Positions 9,527 to 17,793 of a stretch of DNA of 64,000 bases are shown piece after piece (within the stretch, counting starts at the first letter, position 1; every line of letters starts with the position of its first letter). The position numbers and the translations under genes are program-made. The notes below the pieces were generated by a model. It saw only the letters and a list, made by a program, of their open reading frames with translations, did not search any database and had not been told where the DNA came from. Source of the DNA: Pseudomonas floridensis (GTDB taxonomy: Bacteria > Pseudomonadota > Gammaproteobacteria > Pseudomonadales > Pseudomonadaceae); NCBI RefSeq assembly GCF_002087235.1, contig NZ_MUIO01000075.1, positions 1 to 64,000 of the forward strand, read 5' to 3'.

Positions 9527-10744
9527 CTAGAAGAACGTGATTTCCTGAGAATTCTGCTGCGCAGCCGATTCGCCACGGTGTGTTCGGCGCTGTTCGTCGG
9601 TGGCGTAAGTGGACTCCATGCGCGCCAGCCATTCACGGGCGTCGATGGCAATGGCCAGGTCGGGCGACTGGCTGGACTGCTGCAAATGACTGTGCAGCGA
9701 ATCGATGTTGTCACGCACATGAGAGAGGATCTGGCTGACCCGGTCCTGAAACTGCAGGCTGACCAGTACTTCCGTCATCTCGTCGCGAATGCCGTAGCTT
9801 TCCTGTTTGAGCAGATCGGCGGACTGGGCGAGGCGGCTGGTGATGCTCTGAAAACGTTGCAGCACGTGCTGAATGCTTTGTTCGGACTCGGCCACCGAAT
9901 GATTGTCCTGATCCGCACCGCTTGACGCGGCCTGCACCAATTGAGTGATGGCGTTGTTGATGATGTCGACCTTGGCCGACATCTGCTGGCCGGTCTCGCT
10001 GGACTTGCTCGACAGACTGCGCACCGCATCGGCCACCACCGCAAAACCTCGACCGGCTTCCCCGGCGCGGGCGGCTTCGATGGCGGCGTTGAGGGCCAGC
10101 AAGTTGGTCTGCGCGGCAATGGCCGCCACATCGGCGGCCATGGTGCGCAATTCGCCGGTGTACGCTGTCAGGCTGCGCACCTGCGTCAGCGTCTCATCGC
10201 GGCTGGCCTGAGTGGCCTTCAAGGAGTCGATGACATGACTCAGCTCGCTGTCACTCTGCGCCAGCACCTTGAGCGCGCCATCGGCATTTTGCCCATCCAG
10301 TTCGCCCGCAGCCTGCTGCGAAGCCTGCACGGTTTCCTGCAAACGCTCGGAGATGCCGGTGAAGCGGCTGGTCAGCTCGACAATCGCGGTTTCAGTCTGC
10401 TGACGCGAACTCTCGACCTGCTTGACCCAGATCGGCATGGCACCCAGAAACACTTCATTGATCTGTGCCCGCGACGCCTGTGCACCGAGTGACGCTTCCT
10501 GGGCCCGATGCTGTTCCAGTGCCCACGCCGCAGCGCGCATGGTTTCTTCACGTTGCGAACGCGCACTCCACCAGCCCGCGCCAACACCCAGAAGGGTGAG
10601 CACAGCCGATGCAGCAAGATGGGAAGGTGTGGTGCCGGACTGCGTCAGGATCCACGCAACGGCCGGAACGACCGGGACCAGGGGAAACCAGAGAAAACGC
10701 GGATGACTTTGACCTGGAGTACTGCCGTATTGACTCGACGTCAT
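9527..10744 (-). CDS. Membrane-anchored methyl-accepting chemotaxis protein without a large periplasmic domain
   Basis: The 405-aa protein has two closely spaced N-terminal membrane segments (about residues 17-34 and 44-62). No large periplasmic domain and no HAMP are visible. A cytoplasmic coiled coil follows, with the receptor tip recognisable in [21 protein letters not shown] (about residues 205-225). The C terminus ends in EITFF, which does not fit the CheR pentapeptide pattern because the second residue is not aromatic. It is the first gene of the minus-strand che operon, 9 bp before cheY, and probably senses an internal or membrane signal. Confidence 0.88.
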   Translation of the reverse strand: MTSSQYGSTPGQSHPRFLWFPLVPVVPAVAWILTQSGTTPSHLAASAVLTLLGVGAGWWSARSQREETMRAAAWALEQHRAQEASLGAQASRAQINEVFLGAMPIWVKQVESSRQQTETAIVELTSRFTGISERLQETVQASQQAAGELDGQNADGALKVLAQSDSELSHVIDSLKATQASRDETLTQVRSLTAYTGELRTMAADVAAIAAQTNLLALNAAIEAARAGEAGRGFAVVADAVRSLSSKSSETGQQMSAKVDIINNAITQLVQAASSGADQDNHSVAESEQSIQHVLQRFQSITSRLAQSADLLKQESYGIRDEMTEVLVSLQFQDRVSQILSHVRDNIDSLHSHLQQSSQSPDLAIAIDAREWLARMESTYATDEQRRTHRGESAAQQNSQEITFF

Positions 10745-11167
10745 GGGTTCGATCCTTGAACGTTACAGCGGATGGAAGCAACTAAGGGGTTATCTGCCTC
10801 GACCATGGCAACTTTAGACCGCACGGACGCCACCCGTCCGGTTGATGACAGATTGGCGAAATCAGCGTGAAATACCTGCATACAGGTTTAGCTGTGATTC
10901 TGGAAATTGCTAGGAAAGGCGCACCCGTGGCAGCGGACGTGCACGCGCCCCTTTGGTAGGAGCGGACGTGCACGCAGCCCCTTGGTGGGAGCGGACTTGT
11001 CCGCGAAAACGGTGTGTCAGGCGCTGGTTTTTGGGTGTTTGCACGGGCCTCTTCGCGGACAAGTCTGCTCCCACGAAAACATGTTTTTTCAGGGGTACAG
11101 CTTGCTGTTGCCACGGGTGGAGAGTGAGCACCTTTAGCCGCCGTGTACGCTTAACCCTCGCAACCGT
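10745..11167. repeat. Gene-free spacer with a compound REP cluster (10917-11078)
   Basis: No gene is supported here. From 10926 two adjacent copies of a GCGGACGTGCACGC-containing unit of about 30 bp run into a normal REP pair. In that pair GGTGGGAGCGGACTTGTCCGCGAA is matched by the inverted TTCGCGGACAAGTCTGCTCCCAC at about 11050-11075. Short open frames across it are artefacts of the repeats. The left part (10745-10916) probably holds the promoter of the che operon. Confidence 0.75.
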
Positions 11168-11410
11168 TCAGGCGCTGCGTTCGCGATATTGCTGCCATTG
11201 CTCCCAGCAGTTCTCCGCAACGATATCCGGGTAGCCTCGTTTCTCTTCCATGCTGAGCGCGGCACTGAACCGAAGTGCGATGCACGTCGCCTTGTCCCGG
11301 ATGCTGACGACTTCTTCCTCGGTGAGTGGAGAACCTTTTTCGTTTTCAGCCGCTGTAAGAATGACTACCAGCGCAGGTACGAAAACAAGGCAAATCGGAT
11401 CGGTATCCAT
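11168..11410 (-). CDS. Small conserved hypothetical protein
   Basis: The 80-aa product starts at an ATG preceded by GAGG at 7 bp. The N terminus (ICLVFVPALVVILTAA) is hydrophobic and could be a membrane or core strand. The rest is charged, with LTEEEVVSIRDKATCIAL and EEKRGYPDI. From memory, similar proteins of this size occur across Pseudomonas without a known function. It is followed by nothing on its strand for more than 400 bp. Confidence 0.75.
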   Translation of the reverse strand: MDTDPICLVFVPALVVILTAAENEKGSPLTEEEVVSIRDKATCIALRFSAALSMEEKRGYPDIVAENCWEQWQQYRERSA

Positions 11411-11502
11411 CAGTATTCCTCAAGTTTTTTCGCACCCTGGCAGATTGGCGGAGCGGGCCGGATGCTTGCTCACAGTGCGTTCATGAACCTGCGTGCTACT
11501 CG

Positions 11503-11961
11503 CTAATCCGCAAACGCCGCCTCGATAAATGCCTCCAGCGTCTTCTCTTCGAGAATTTCCACCGAGAAATGCCCGAACCGCTTGGGCAGCCAGATGATCC
11601 TTCCTCCGGAGGGCGATTGCAGGTTCGAACGATCCAAGGGCTTGCCATTCTCGTCTTCAGGCTGAACACCGGCTGCCATGAGTTCGTCGTAAGCCGTCTC
11701 GATGTCCGGCGTCGAATAACAATGCCGATAAATCATTCCCTCGCCCGACGTGTCCAGCAGCTCCTTCAAATTCCCCGCCAACGGCTGGACCAGCATGAAG
11801 CGCTCCGCACCGATCATTGCGATGGCGTAGCGCACATGCAAACCGCCGCGTTCCCAGACCAGGGTTTTCGAGATTCTGGCTTGCAGGATCCGGGCGTAAT
11901 AGCTGCAGGCTTCTTCCAGGTCAGTGACGAGGACGTCGATGTGGCTGAATTTCAGGTCCAT
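11503..11961 (-). CDS. VOC (glyoxalase/bleomycin-resistance fold) family protein
   Basis: The 152-aa protein opens with KFSHIDVLVTDLEEACSYYARIL, the first beta-alpha-beta module of the vicinal-oxygen-chelate fold. A second module begins near YRHCYSTPDIETAYDEL and ends GHFSVEILE. Candidate metal ligands are H7 and the terminal EILE glutamate. The reaction is not predictable. No strong ribosome binding site precedes the ATG. It is transcribed away from the HIT-family gene. Confidence 0.8.
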   Translation of the reverse strand: MDLKFSHIDVLVTDLEEACSYYARILQARISKTLVWERGGLHVRYAIAMIGAERFMLVQPLAGNLKELLDTSGEGMIYRHCYSTPDIETAYDELMAAGVQPEDENGKPLDRSNLQSPSGGRIIWLPKRFGHFSVEILEEKTLEAFIEAAFAD

Positions 11962-12084
11962 TGAGAAGTGTTCCAGATGATGCGGCGGATTGGCGAAGTC
12001 CCATGCAATTTCGCATGTCTGAGGTGCGGTGTCCTATTCTCCCGTTGTAAATCAGTTGGCGATGAGGCGCCGGAGGAGGGGCAC

Positions 12085-12519
12085 ATGACTGAACTGGGCA
12101 TCTTTGAGACGAAGCACTGGCTGGTCAGCCATCGACGGGACGCGCGGTACAGCGGGTATCTGATGGTTGCGTCAGTTGCACCGGCTGCTGATCTGGGCGA
12201 CCTGAACGACGCGGCGCTGGCTGAGTTGGGAGGGGTTTTGCGCAGGACAGAACAGCTCCTGATGCGGGCGTATGAGCCTCGAAAAGTGGTGGTGTATAAA
12301 TTGGGATTCTCTACAGGGTTCAGTCTGCATTTTCATGTCGCGCCGGTTACTGAGGCACTGCTTGCGGAGGTTGCAGGTCATCCGGCGTATGCATCCGAGC
12401 CGGATGGGAACGACGTCATACTTTTCTTGAGTCGTGAGTATTGCGAGCGGGTGTTGAATGCAGAGGAGACGGCGATTCAGGCTGGCGAAGTGGTCAGGCT
12501 GAGAGGGATGCTGAACTGA
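12085..12519 (+). CDS. HIT-family protein with incomplete histidine triad
   Basis: The ATG at 12085 follows CGGAGGAGGGG, so it is preferred over the longer frame beginning at 11968; it gives 144 aa. The C-terminal half has STGFSLHFHVAPV, which aligns with the HIT motif HxHxH but has serine in place of the first histidine; the catalytic and last histidines are kept. HIT proteins hydrolyse or transfer nucleotide phosphoramidates and dinucleotides. The substrate here is unknown. Confidence 0.75.
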   Translation: MTELGIFETKHWLVSHRRDARYSGYLMVASVAPAADLGDLNDAALAELGGVLRRTEQLLMRAYEPRKVVVYKLGFSTGFSLHFHVAPVTEALLAEVAGHPAYASEPDGNDVILFLSREYCERVLNAEETAIQAGEVVRLRGMLN

Positions 12520-12559
12520 TAGTAATACCGCCTTAGTCAGACTTGATATCGAGGTGCAT

Positions 12560-12584
12560 GCAGGAGGGCAAAATGCCCTCCTGC
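12560..12584. terminator. Bidirectional hairpin between convergent genes
   Basis: A perfect 10-bp stem (GCAGGAGGGC/GCCCTCCTGC) with loop AAAAT lies between the converging ends of the HIT-family gene and the ycaC-like gene. A clear T-run is missing on both sides, so it may slow or process transcripts rather than act as a classical terminator. Confidence 0.6.
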
Positions 12585-12593
12585 GATTACCTG

Positions 12594-13220
12594 TCAGCGG
12601 GCAGTCAAGGCTGCGTAGCTGTTCATCAGGTTGCGGTAGTTCGGAATACGCTGCGACAGCAGATTGCCCAGGCCTTCGATATCGTTGCGCCAGTCACGCT
12701 GCAACTCACACGCCACCGAGAACCAGTTCATCATCTGCGCGCCGGCCTGTGTCATGCGGTTCCAGGCGGCCTGCTGCACCGCCGTGTTGAACGTGCCGGA
12801 CGAGTCAGTCACCACGAACACATCAAACCCTTCAGCCAGCGCCGACAAGGTCGGGAACGCGACACAGACATCCGTCACCACACCGGCAATGATCAGTTGC
12901 TTGCGGCCAGTAGCCTTGATTGCTTTGACGAAGTCTTCGTTGTCCCAGGCGTTGATCTGGCCAGGGCGAGCGATGTACGGCGCGTCCGGGAACATCTCTT
13001 TGAGTTCCGGCACCAACGGGCCGTTCGGGCCTTGTTCGAAGCTGGTGGTCAGAATGGTCGGCAGCTCAAAGAACTTCGCCACATCGGCCAACGCCAACAC
13101 GTTGTTCTTGAACTCGTTCGGAGTGAAGTCCTGCACCAGCGAAATCAAACCGGTCTGGTGGTCGACCAGCAGAACTACGGCGTCGTCTTTGTTCAGGCGG
13201 TTGTAAGTTGCATTGCTCAT
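12594..13220 (-). CDS. ycaC: YcaC-type cysteine hydrolase (isochorismatase superfamily)
   Basis: The 208-aa product matches the length of E. coli YcaC and shares long blocks with it, such as NVLALADVAKFFELPTILTT, PYIARPGQINAWDNEDFVKA and ACELQRDWRNDIEGL. The catalytic set of the superfamily is present: D20 (LLVDHQTG), R85 and C119 (GVVTDVCVAFP). The fold hydrolyses amide or ester bonds in small molecules, but YcaC's physiological substrate is not known. AAGGA lies 8 bp before the ATG. The gene stands alone. Confidence 0.92.
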   Translation of the reverse strand: MSNATYNRLNKDDAVVLLVDHQTGLISLVQDFTPNEFKNNVLALADVAKFFELPTILTTSFEQGPNGPLVPELKEMFPDAPYIARPGQINAWDNEDFVKAIKATGRKQLIIAGVVTDVCVAFPTLSALAEGFDVFVVTDSSGTFNTAVQQAAWNRMTQAGAQMMNWFSVACELQRDWRNDIEGLGNLLSQRIPNYRNLMNSYAALTAR

Positions 13221-13521
13221 GGTGGAGTCCTTTTCGAAGTGGTGAGTGGCGTCGTTTCAACGTGTGGCTAGATTAATGTCCATCTGAAGGTTGAAAAAGC
13301 GCTTGGAAAAGGTTTGTCTGTCAACTTGAGCGAGACAATTGCAGCGGCAGTTATGTGGCGATTGCAGGTAATTGGTGGATGACGACAGGCGTATTTCGAA
13401 CTACAGATGAGTTTCAGAGCAAAGCGCCCGGGCAGTCCCAAAGCCAGCTTCTGTTTGATTGACACGTTCCGGTGGATTCATTGTAATGGCCGCCGTTCAC
13501 AGGCGATGCAAGGGATCTGCG
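13221..13521. other. Spacer between divergent genes, no gene seen
   Basis: These 301 bases separate the start of the ycaC-like gene from the DUF3592 gene. Short open frames are present on both strands but none has a recognisable product or ribosome binding site. The AT-rich part around 13300-13390 probably carries the promoters of the two divergent genes. Confidence 0.5.
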
Positions 13522-13959
13522 ATGAGCAACGCACCATCTTCCGAACGGGGCGACCTGCTCCGTGCACTGATTTTCTTACCGCTGGGCCTGTGCCTGCTCT
13601 ATATCACCCTCTGGATGGCTCAGGACCGGCTTGGCTTTCTGGCCCAGGCACAACGCGCCGAAGGGCAGGTCAGCGCTCTGAATTCGGGCGGCAGTCATCC
13701 TCAGATCGACTTCACCGACGCCACGGGAAAAGCGCTCAGCTACCCTGAAAGCGGATTCATCTTCGGCTATGCAGTGGGAGACTCAGTGACCGTGCTCTAC
13801 CGTGCCGAGGCCCCATCCAGCACCGCGATCATTGAAGACCGAGGCGCGCTATGGGGCGCGAGCCTGCTGGCGGGCCTGTTCGCCATCGTATTTACCGCAG
13901 GCGGCGGCTATCACTTGGCCGCCTGGATTCGCCAACGCCGAATGACGCAGCCCTTATAA
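13522..13959 (+). CDS. DUF3592-type membrane protein
   Basis: The ATG at 13522 (145 aa) follows AAGGGATCTGCG and is preferred over the in-frame ATG 63 bp upstream. It has a membrane helix at about residues 13-32, a small extracytoplasmic beta-rich segment, and a second helix at about 110-132. The central part resembles the DUF3592 pattern (EGQVSAL... FIFGYAVGDSVTVLY). The function is unknown. It is the last gene before the accessory island. Confidence 0.72.
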   Translation: MSNAPSSERGDLLRALIFLPLGLCLLYITLWMAQDRLGFLAQAQRAEGQVSALNSGGSHPQIDFTDATGKALSYPESGFIFGYAVGDSVTVLYRAEAPSSTAIIEDRGALWGASLLAGLFAIVFTAGGGYHLAAWIRQRRMTQPL

Positions 13960-13968
13960 GCAGTTCAG

Positions 13969-14385
13969 CTACACCTTCCGGGCTAGCTGCTCACGTATCT
14001 CTTCGATGGACAGCCCTCTGGTCTCGACCATCATCCCCGGCGCCTGGATCAACCCAATCTCCGCCTCAGTCAGTCCGATACCGCGCAGGCTATCAACCCA
14101 CCGCTGGAGCCGTACCGGAGCCGTCTCCCTGGCGTTCGGCCCTTTGCTACGTAGACACCCGTCGCACATGTCATCAGGCGAAGACTTGCTTGCCCATGTG
14201 CCGGGCCGTCGATATTCGAACACCCCGCAGTCACACCGACAGACCCAGACAGCGCCTTTCCCCGAGCGGCTAGAGCGACACCAGGCAATCGCCGTCAGTT
14301 TGCCTCGACGTTTACCGGTGTGGTCAGTGGCATGCCCGGGGCGGGGTTGGAGTTGCGACAGACAGTGCAGAGTAATTTTGGTCAT
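13969..14385 (-). CDS. Phage-type zinc-ribbon protein
   Basis: The ATG at 14385 follows a GGAGG site, giving 138 aa. The centre has WVCRCDCG and, about 24 residues on, MCDGCL: two pairs of cysteines as in the zinc ribbons of phage proteins that carry GKRxGKLT...CRCDCG. The C terminus (LTEAEIGLIQAPG...LSIEEIREQLARK) is helical. It is divergent from a phage-type repressor gene with palindromic operators between them, a typical phage switch layout. The product may bind nucleic acid. Confidence 0.65.
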   Translation of the reverse strand: MTKITLHCLSQLQPRPGHATDHTGKRRGKLTAIAWCRSSRSGKGAVWVCRCDCGVFEYRRPGTWASKSSPDDMCDGCLRSKGPNARETAPVRLQRWVDSLRGIGLTEAEIGLIQAPGMMVETRGLSIEEIREQLARKV

Positions 14386-14603
14386 GGAATACCTCCTTGG
14401 ATAATTGATGACGCGGGGCGATTGGCTTTTTCCGGGCAAGCCGATCCCGTTGGCGCTTGTGCACCGGTTTCTTTTTGGGTTTTACGTGGGGGGTTGGAAG
14501 GCTTAGATGTCAGTCTGGGTTCAGGCTGATCACCTGCAGTTACGCAGGCCGTATCAGCAGACGATCCGCACTCTGATAACCTCTGTCGAGTATTTGATTT
14601 AGG

Positions 14604-14642
14604 GTTCCTTATTTGGAACTAATTTAGTTCCTTGCAAGGAAC
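14604..14642 (+). promoter_or_regulatory. Overlapping palindromic operators before the phage-type repressor
   Basis: Three symmetric sites built from GTTCC/GGAAC half-sites overlap here. They are GTTCC-N6-GGAAC (14604-14619), the perfect 17-mer GGAACTAATTTAGTTCC (14615-14631) and the perfect 16-mer GTTCCTTGCAAGGAAC (14627-14642). On the minus strand TTGCAA (14637-14632) and AAATAA (14614-14609) are 17 bp apart and could be the promoter of the zinc-ribbon gene. The repressor GTG lies 23 bp downstream. Autoregulation and control of the divergent gene are inferred. Confidence 0.7.
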
Positions 14643-14665
14643 CTGTCAAGAGGGGAAATCAAAGC

Positions 14666-14902
14666 GTGGATCTGCCAGAAAAAATGAAAGCCATCCGAGC
14701 ACAGGAGGGCCTGACCCAAAGCGAGTTTTGTGAAGTCGTGGGGATCAGCATCAGCAGCTGGAAGAAATATGAGGCGGGGATCACCGAGATGGGGCTGCAG
14801 CCTTTTCTGAAGGTGGCCAATCACGAGCGGTTCAGGAAGTACGCGCTTTGGCTGACCACCGGGGAGGTGGCACCGGAGAGTGGGCAGGTTAGGCCGGGGT
14901 AG
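14666..14902 (+). CDS. Small XRE-type phage repressor-like protein
   Basis: The 78-aa product starts with GTG (AGGGG lies about 10 bp upstream). Residues 5-45 form a helix-turn-helix of the XRE kind: KAIRAQEGLTQSEFCEVVGI, then SISSWKKYEAG. No S24 peptidase domain is attached, so it is a short Cro/CI-like protein or the DNA-binding part alone. It lies directly downstream of the GTTCC/GGAAC operators, which it probably binds. An alternative ATG at 14684 would cut into the first helix. Confidence 0.75.
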   Translation: MDLPEKMKAIRAQEGLTQSEFCEVVGISISSWKKYEAGITEMGLQPFLKVANHERFRKYALWLTTGEVAPESGQVRPG

Positions 14903-14974
14903 GTGTCCGGATTGATAAGGGGCAAGTCCAGCCTATACTCCGGGTCTCATTTCTATAGCTTGGAGAGCTAGTGG

Positions 14975-15343
14975 ATGGCAAATGTCTCTTTCTATGATCG
15001 CCACGGTAGAGCGATTGCTTGGTACGACGACGAACAGGATAGCCCGGCCATTTACATGTACAGTGGTCGACCGGTAGCGTGGATCAGTGAGGAGTCAATT
15101 TACGCTTACTCTGGCGTTCATCTCGGTTGGTTTGTTGATGGCTGGATCCGAGACGCAAGGGGTAACGCGGTCTGCTTCACCACTGATTGCAGCGGAGGGC
15201 CTGCACGACCTGCAAGACAGGCACGGCCCGCAACAGGTGCGCGTCAAGCTCGGCCAGCACGAGGGGCTCGCCAGGCACGACCTCCAAAACCTGCACGAAC
15301 CTCATCGTGGTCCACGTTGACCGGTGAAGGCTTCTTTGAATGA
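14975..15343 (+). CDS. Four-fold beta-flower protein with Pro-Ala-Arg tail
   Basis: The 122-aa product begins with four short repeats of one strand pattern: SFYDRHGRAIAWYDD, AIYMYSGRPVAWISE, SIYAYSGVHLGWFVD and WIRDARGNAVCFT. This fits the small four-fold beta-flower fold. Residues 73-110 are a low-complexity tail rich in A, R, P and Q, made of repeated ARQARPA-like units. A GGAGAG site precedes the ATG. The role is unknown; the basic tail may bind DNA or a partner. It sits between the phage-type switch and the restriction genes. Confidence 0.7.
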   Translation: MANVSFYDRHGRAIAWYDDEQDSPAIYMYSGRPVAWISEESIYAYSGVHLGWFVDGWIRDARGNAVCFTTDCSGGPARPARQARPATGARQARPARGARQARPPKPARTSSWSTLTGEGFFE

Positions 15344-16005
15344 ATTCCCTTCGCTTTTTCGTTTGAGGGTGCGTTGTATGGTCCTTACCTGACACGCCGG
15401 GAAACGAAATAGGTTCAAGGGTGTTGCCGCTGATGCGATTTTGACCCAGGCTGCCGGAACCCATTGACCTACCCTGATCGATAGCCATCTGACAGCTGTC
15501 CTAAGCGACTGTGGTCACAAAATCGATGCCACGCTACGCCTAATCCTGAGCTTTGGTCCAGTGGCGTTGCCTAAGCAAAGAGATGGCCAAATCGAGTGCA
15601 AACAGCTGGTCAGAGGGAGTGGGTTGGGTGGTCAGGTGCTAGGTATTCTCCAGGCTTGCTCTTGTCGGTTGAGGACCACTGAGGGCGGCTATCTAGATCG
15701 AGCTTCGTGGCTTGGCTGGAGGCACCTATTAAAACAGAGGACGAAGGTCGACCTCCATGGTAGATGCAGGTGACCTCCTAACCTCGGATGCCGTAAACTG
15801 CCGGCGCTGCATAGATAGGCGTTTTGGCAGAAAGCCTCAGCGCACCACGTAGCATTTTTGTTGCCGGGGGGAAGTGCAGCATTTTTGCTGCCGCACCCGA
15901 GGCGGATAGCGTCAGATAAGCCCAAGGGCTGAACGTGCTATCGATTTGATCGAGCGTGCATCGAGGTAGGACCTGCTTAAGTTGGCGCACCTAAAAAGGA
16001 AGTGT
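15344..16005. other. 660-bp spacer in the island, no gene recognised
   Basis: No open frame here has a recognisable product. The only structure noted is a direct repeat of AGCATTTTTG(T/C)TGCCG at 15851-15866 and 15878-15893. The region may include decayed mobile DNA and must contain, or lie just upstream of, the promoter of the restriction-modification operon. Confidence 0.45.
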
Positions 16006-17793
16006 ATGAATACCGTTGCTGCGAATGCTCCCTGGATCGATCTGAGAATCGATCCTATTCAGCGCTATCAGTCATGCAAGGCTATGGCGAGAGGGTATGC
16101 AAACGCGGAAAGGTCAGTGGAAGCGCGTTTGGGACATGCTCATGCTTTCTGCGCGGCGGTCGTCTGCTCTTATTGGGGCGTGATTTGTGAGCGATCCAAC
16201 ACAAATTTCAGCGTTAAACCGTTGACCGTTGATGTTCCACCGCTTGTCGTTGATGTACAGCATGTTGCGGATGAGACGGGCCGTTTGATTGCCGAGTTTC
16301 CTGTCGAGGACGCCGGATACCTAATTGGCAGCCTTTACACCGTTATGTTGCCTGACGCGCAGCGCTCTGCCATGGGCGCCTACTATACGCCGCCGCCCTT
16401 GGTGAGCCGCTTGCTTGATATGGCGGAACAAGCGGGTTTCGATTTTTCAACAGGTAGCGCAATCGACCCCGCATGTGGCGGCGGAGCTATCCTCGCCCCG
16501 TTGGCATTGCGCATGGTTGCTCATGCGAACGGAGTTGACCCCGCCTGGACGCTTCGCCAGCTAGGGGTAAGGTTGAAGGGCACGGATATAGACCCATTCG
16601 CCGCCTGGATGGCACAGGTTCTGGTTGAGGCCGCAGTAATGCCGATATGCGTGTCGGCTCGCCGCAGGCTAGCTGACGTTGTCACTGTCGCGGATGCGCT
16701 GCGCCCAGTTTCCGGAGCAGCAACTTTTGATCTTGTTATTGGCAATCCGCCCTATGGGCGAGTCACGCTCGACGAGTCAATGCGCAACTCCTACTCCCGC
16801 TCACTCTACGGTCATGCGAATCTTTACGGACTGTTCACTGATTTGGCACTTCGCTTGGCCAAGCCTTGCGGAGTAATTACCTATCTCACCCCTACATCTT
16901 TCTTGGGAGGGCAATACTTTAAGGCTCTACGCCGTTTGGTTACCGCTGAAGTCACAGCTGTTGGATTTGACTTCGTGTCTGACCGGGAAGGTGTCTTTGA
17001 CAACGTTCTACAGGAAACCATGCTTGCTACATATGTGTGCGAAATTCGGGACGTTGCTGCGGAGGTTTCTGCGCTGATTCCACAAGGCTTAAATGTAGCT
17101 CGGGTGGAAAAGTTAGGCTCGGTGAATGTCTGTACTACGGGTGAGCCGTGGCTGCTGCCCCGTACCAGGGAGGACGCCGCTATCCTAAGCGCTATGGAGA
17201 ACATGCCTACCCGACTAGCTGGGCTAGGGTACGCGGTTTCAACGGGGCCCCTGGTATGGAACCGCCACCGAACCCAGCTTCGGACCGAGCTAAATGTAGA
17301 TACGTTGCCGTTGATTTGGGCTGAATCGGTGACGACGAGTGGCTTTACTTTCAAGGCAGATCGTCGCGGTCATGTACCCTATTTTGCCCCCGAACGCTCT
17401 CAACCCCATTTGATAACGAAAACTACATGCGTATTGGTCCAACGAACGACATCCAAAGAGCAGGGGCGACGCTTAGTGGTTGCGGTCCTACCCCAAGAGT
17501 TCTTGGATAGCAACGGCGGAGCGGTCATAGAAAACCACCTGAATATGGTGTATGCCCCTTCAGCATCTCTAGCGCGTGTTACTCCCATGACGATCGCCGC
17601 GCTCCTGGGCACCGAAGCGTTAGATCGAGTATTTCGGTGCATCAGTGGTAGCGTTGCGGTCTCGGCCTATGAACTGAACGCTTTACCGCTGCCTGATGTG
17701 GCGCAGTTGTGTAGGCTAGAAACTATGCTGCTTAACGGTTCTCCTATGAGCGCCGTGGAACGCTTGGTATCGTCTTTCTACGGAATTTCTTGA
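16006..17793 (+). CDS. Type II N6-adenine DNA methyltransferase (BsuBI/PstI-type system)
   Basis: The ATG at 16006 (595 aa) follows AAAAAGGA and is preferred over a TTG 24 bp upstream. Amino-methyltransferase motifs are visible in gamma-like order: GAYYTPP (124-130, motif X), DPACGGGAIL (154-163, motif I) and NPPYG (247-251, motif IV). The C-terminal part probably recognises the target. It methylates adenine in host DNA to protect it from the nuclease encoded next door. The genes overlap (stop TGA at 17791 with TTG at 17790). Codon use is more AT-rich than in the flanks, a sign of transfer. Confidence 0.88.
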   Translation: MNTVAANAPWIDLRIDPIQRYQSCKAMARGYANAERSVEARLGHAHAFCAAVVCSYWGVICERSNTNFSVKPLTVDVPPLVVDVQHVADETGRLIAEFPVEDAGYLIGSLYTVMLPDAQRSAMGAYYTPPPLVSRLLDMAEQAGFDFSTGSAIDPACGGGAILAPLALRMVAHANGVDPAWTLRQLGVRLKGTDIDPFAAWMAQVLVEAAVMPICVSARRRLADVVTVADALRPVSGAATFDLVIGNPPYGRVTLDESMRNSYSRSLYGHANLYGLFTDLALRLAKPCGVITYLTPTSFLGGQYFKALRRLVTAEVTAVGFDFVSDREGVFDNVLQETMLATYVCEIRDVAAEVSALIPQGLNVARVEKLGSVNVCTTGEPWLLPRTREDAAILSAMENMPTRLAGLGYAVSTGPLVWNRHRTQLRTELNVDTLPLIWAESVTTSGFTFKADRRGHVPYFAPERSQPHLITKTTCVLVQRTTSKEQGRRLVVAVLPQEFLDSNGGAVIENHLNMVYAPSASLARVTPMTIAALLGTEALDRVFRCISGSVAVSAYELNALPLPDVAQLCRLETMLLNGSPMSAVERLVSSFYGIS

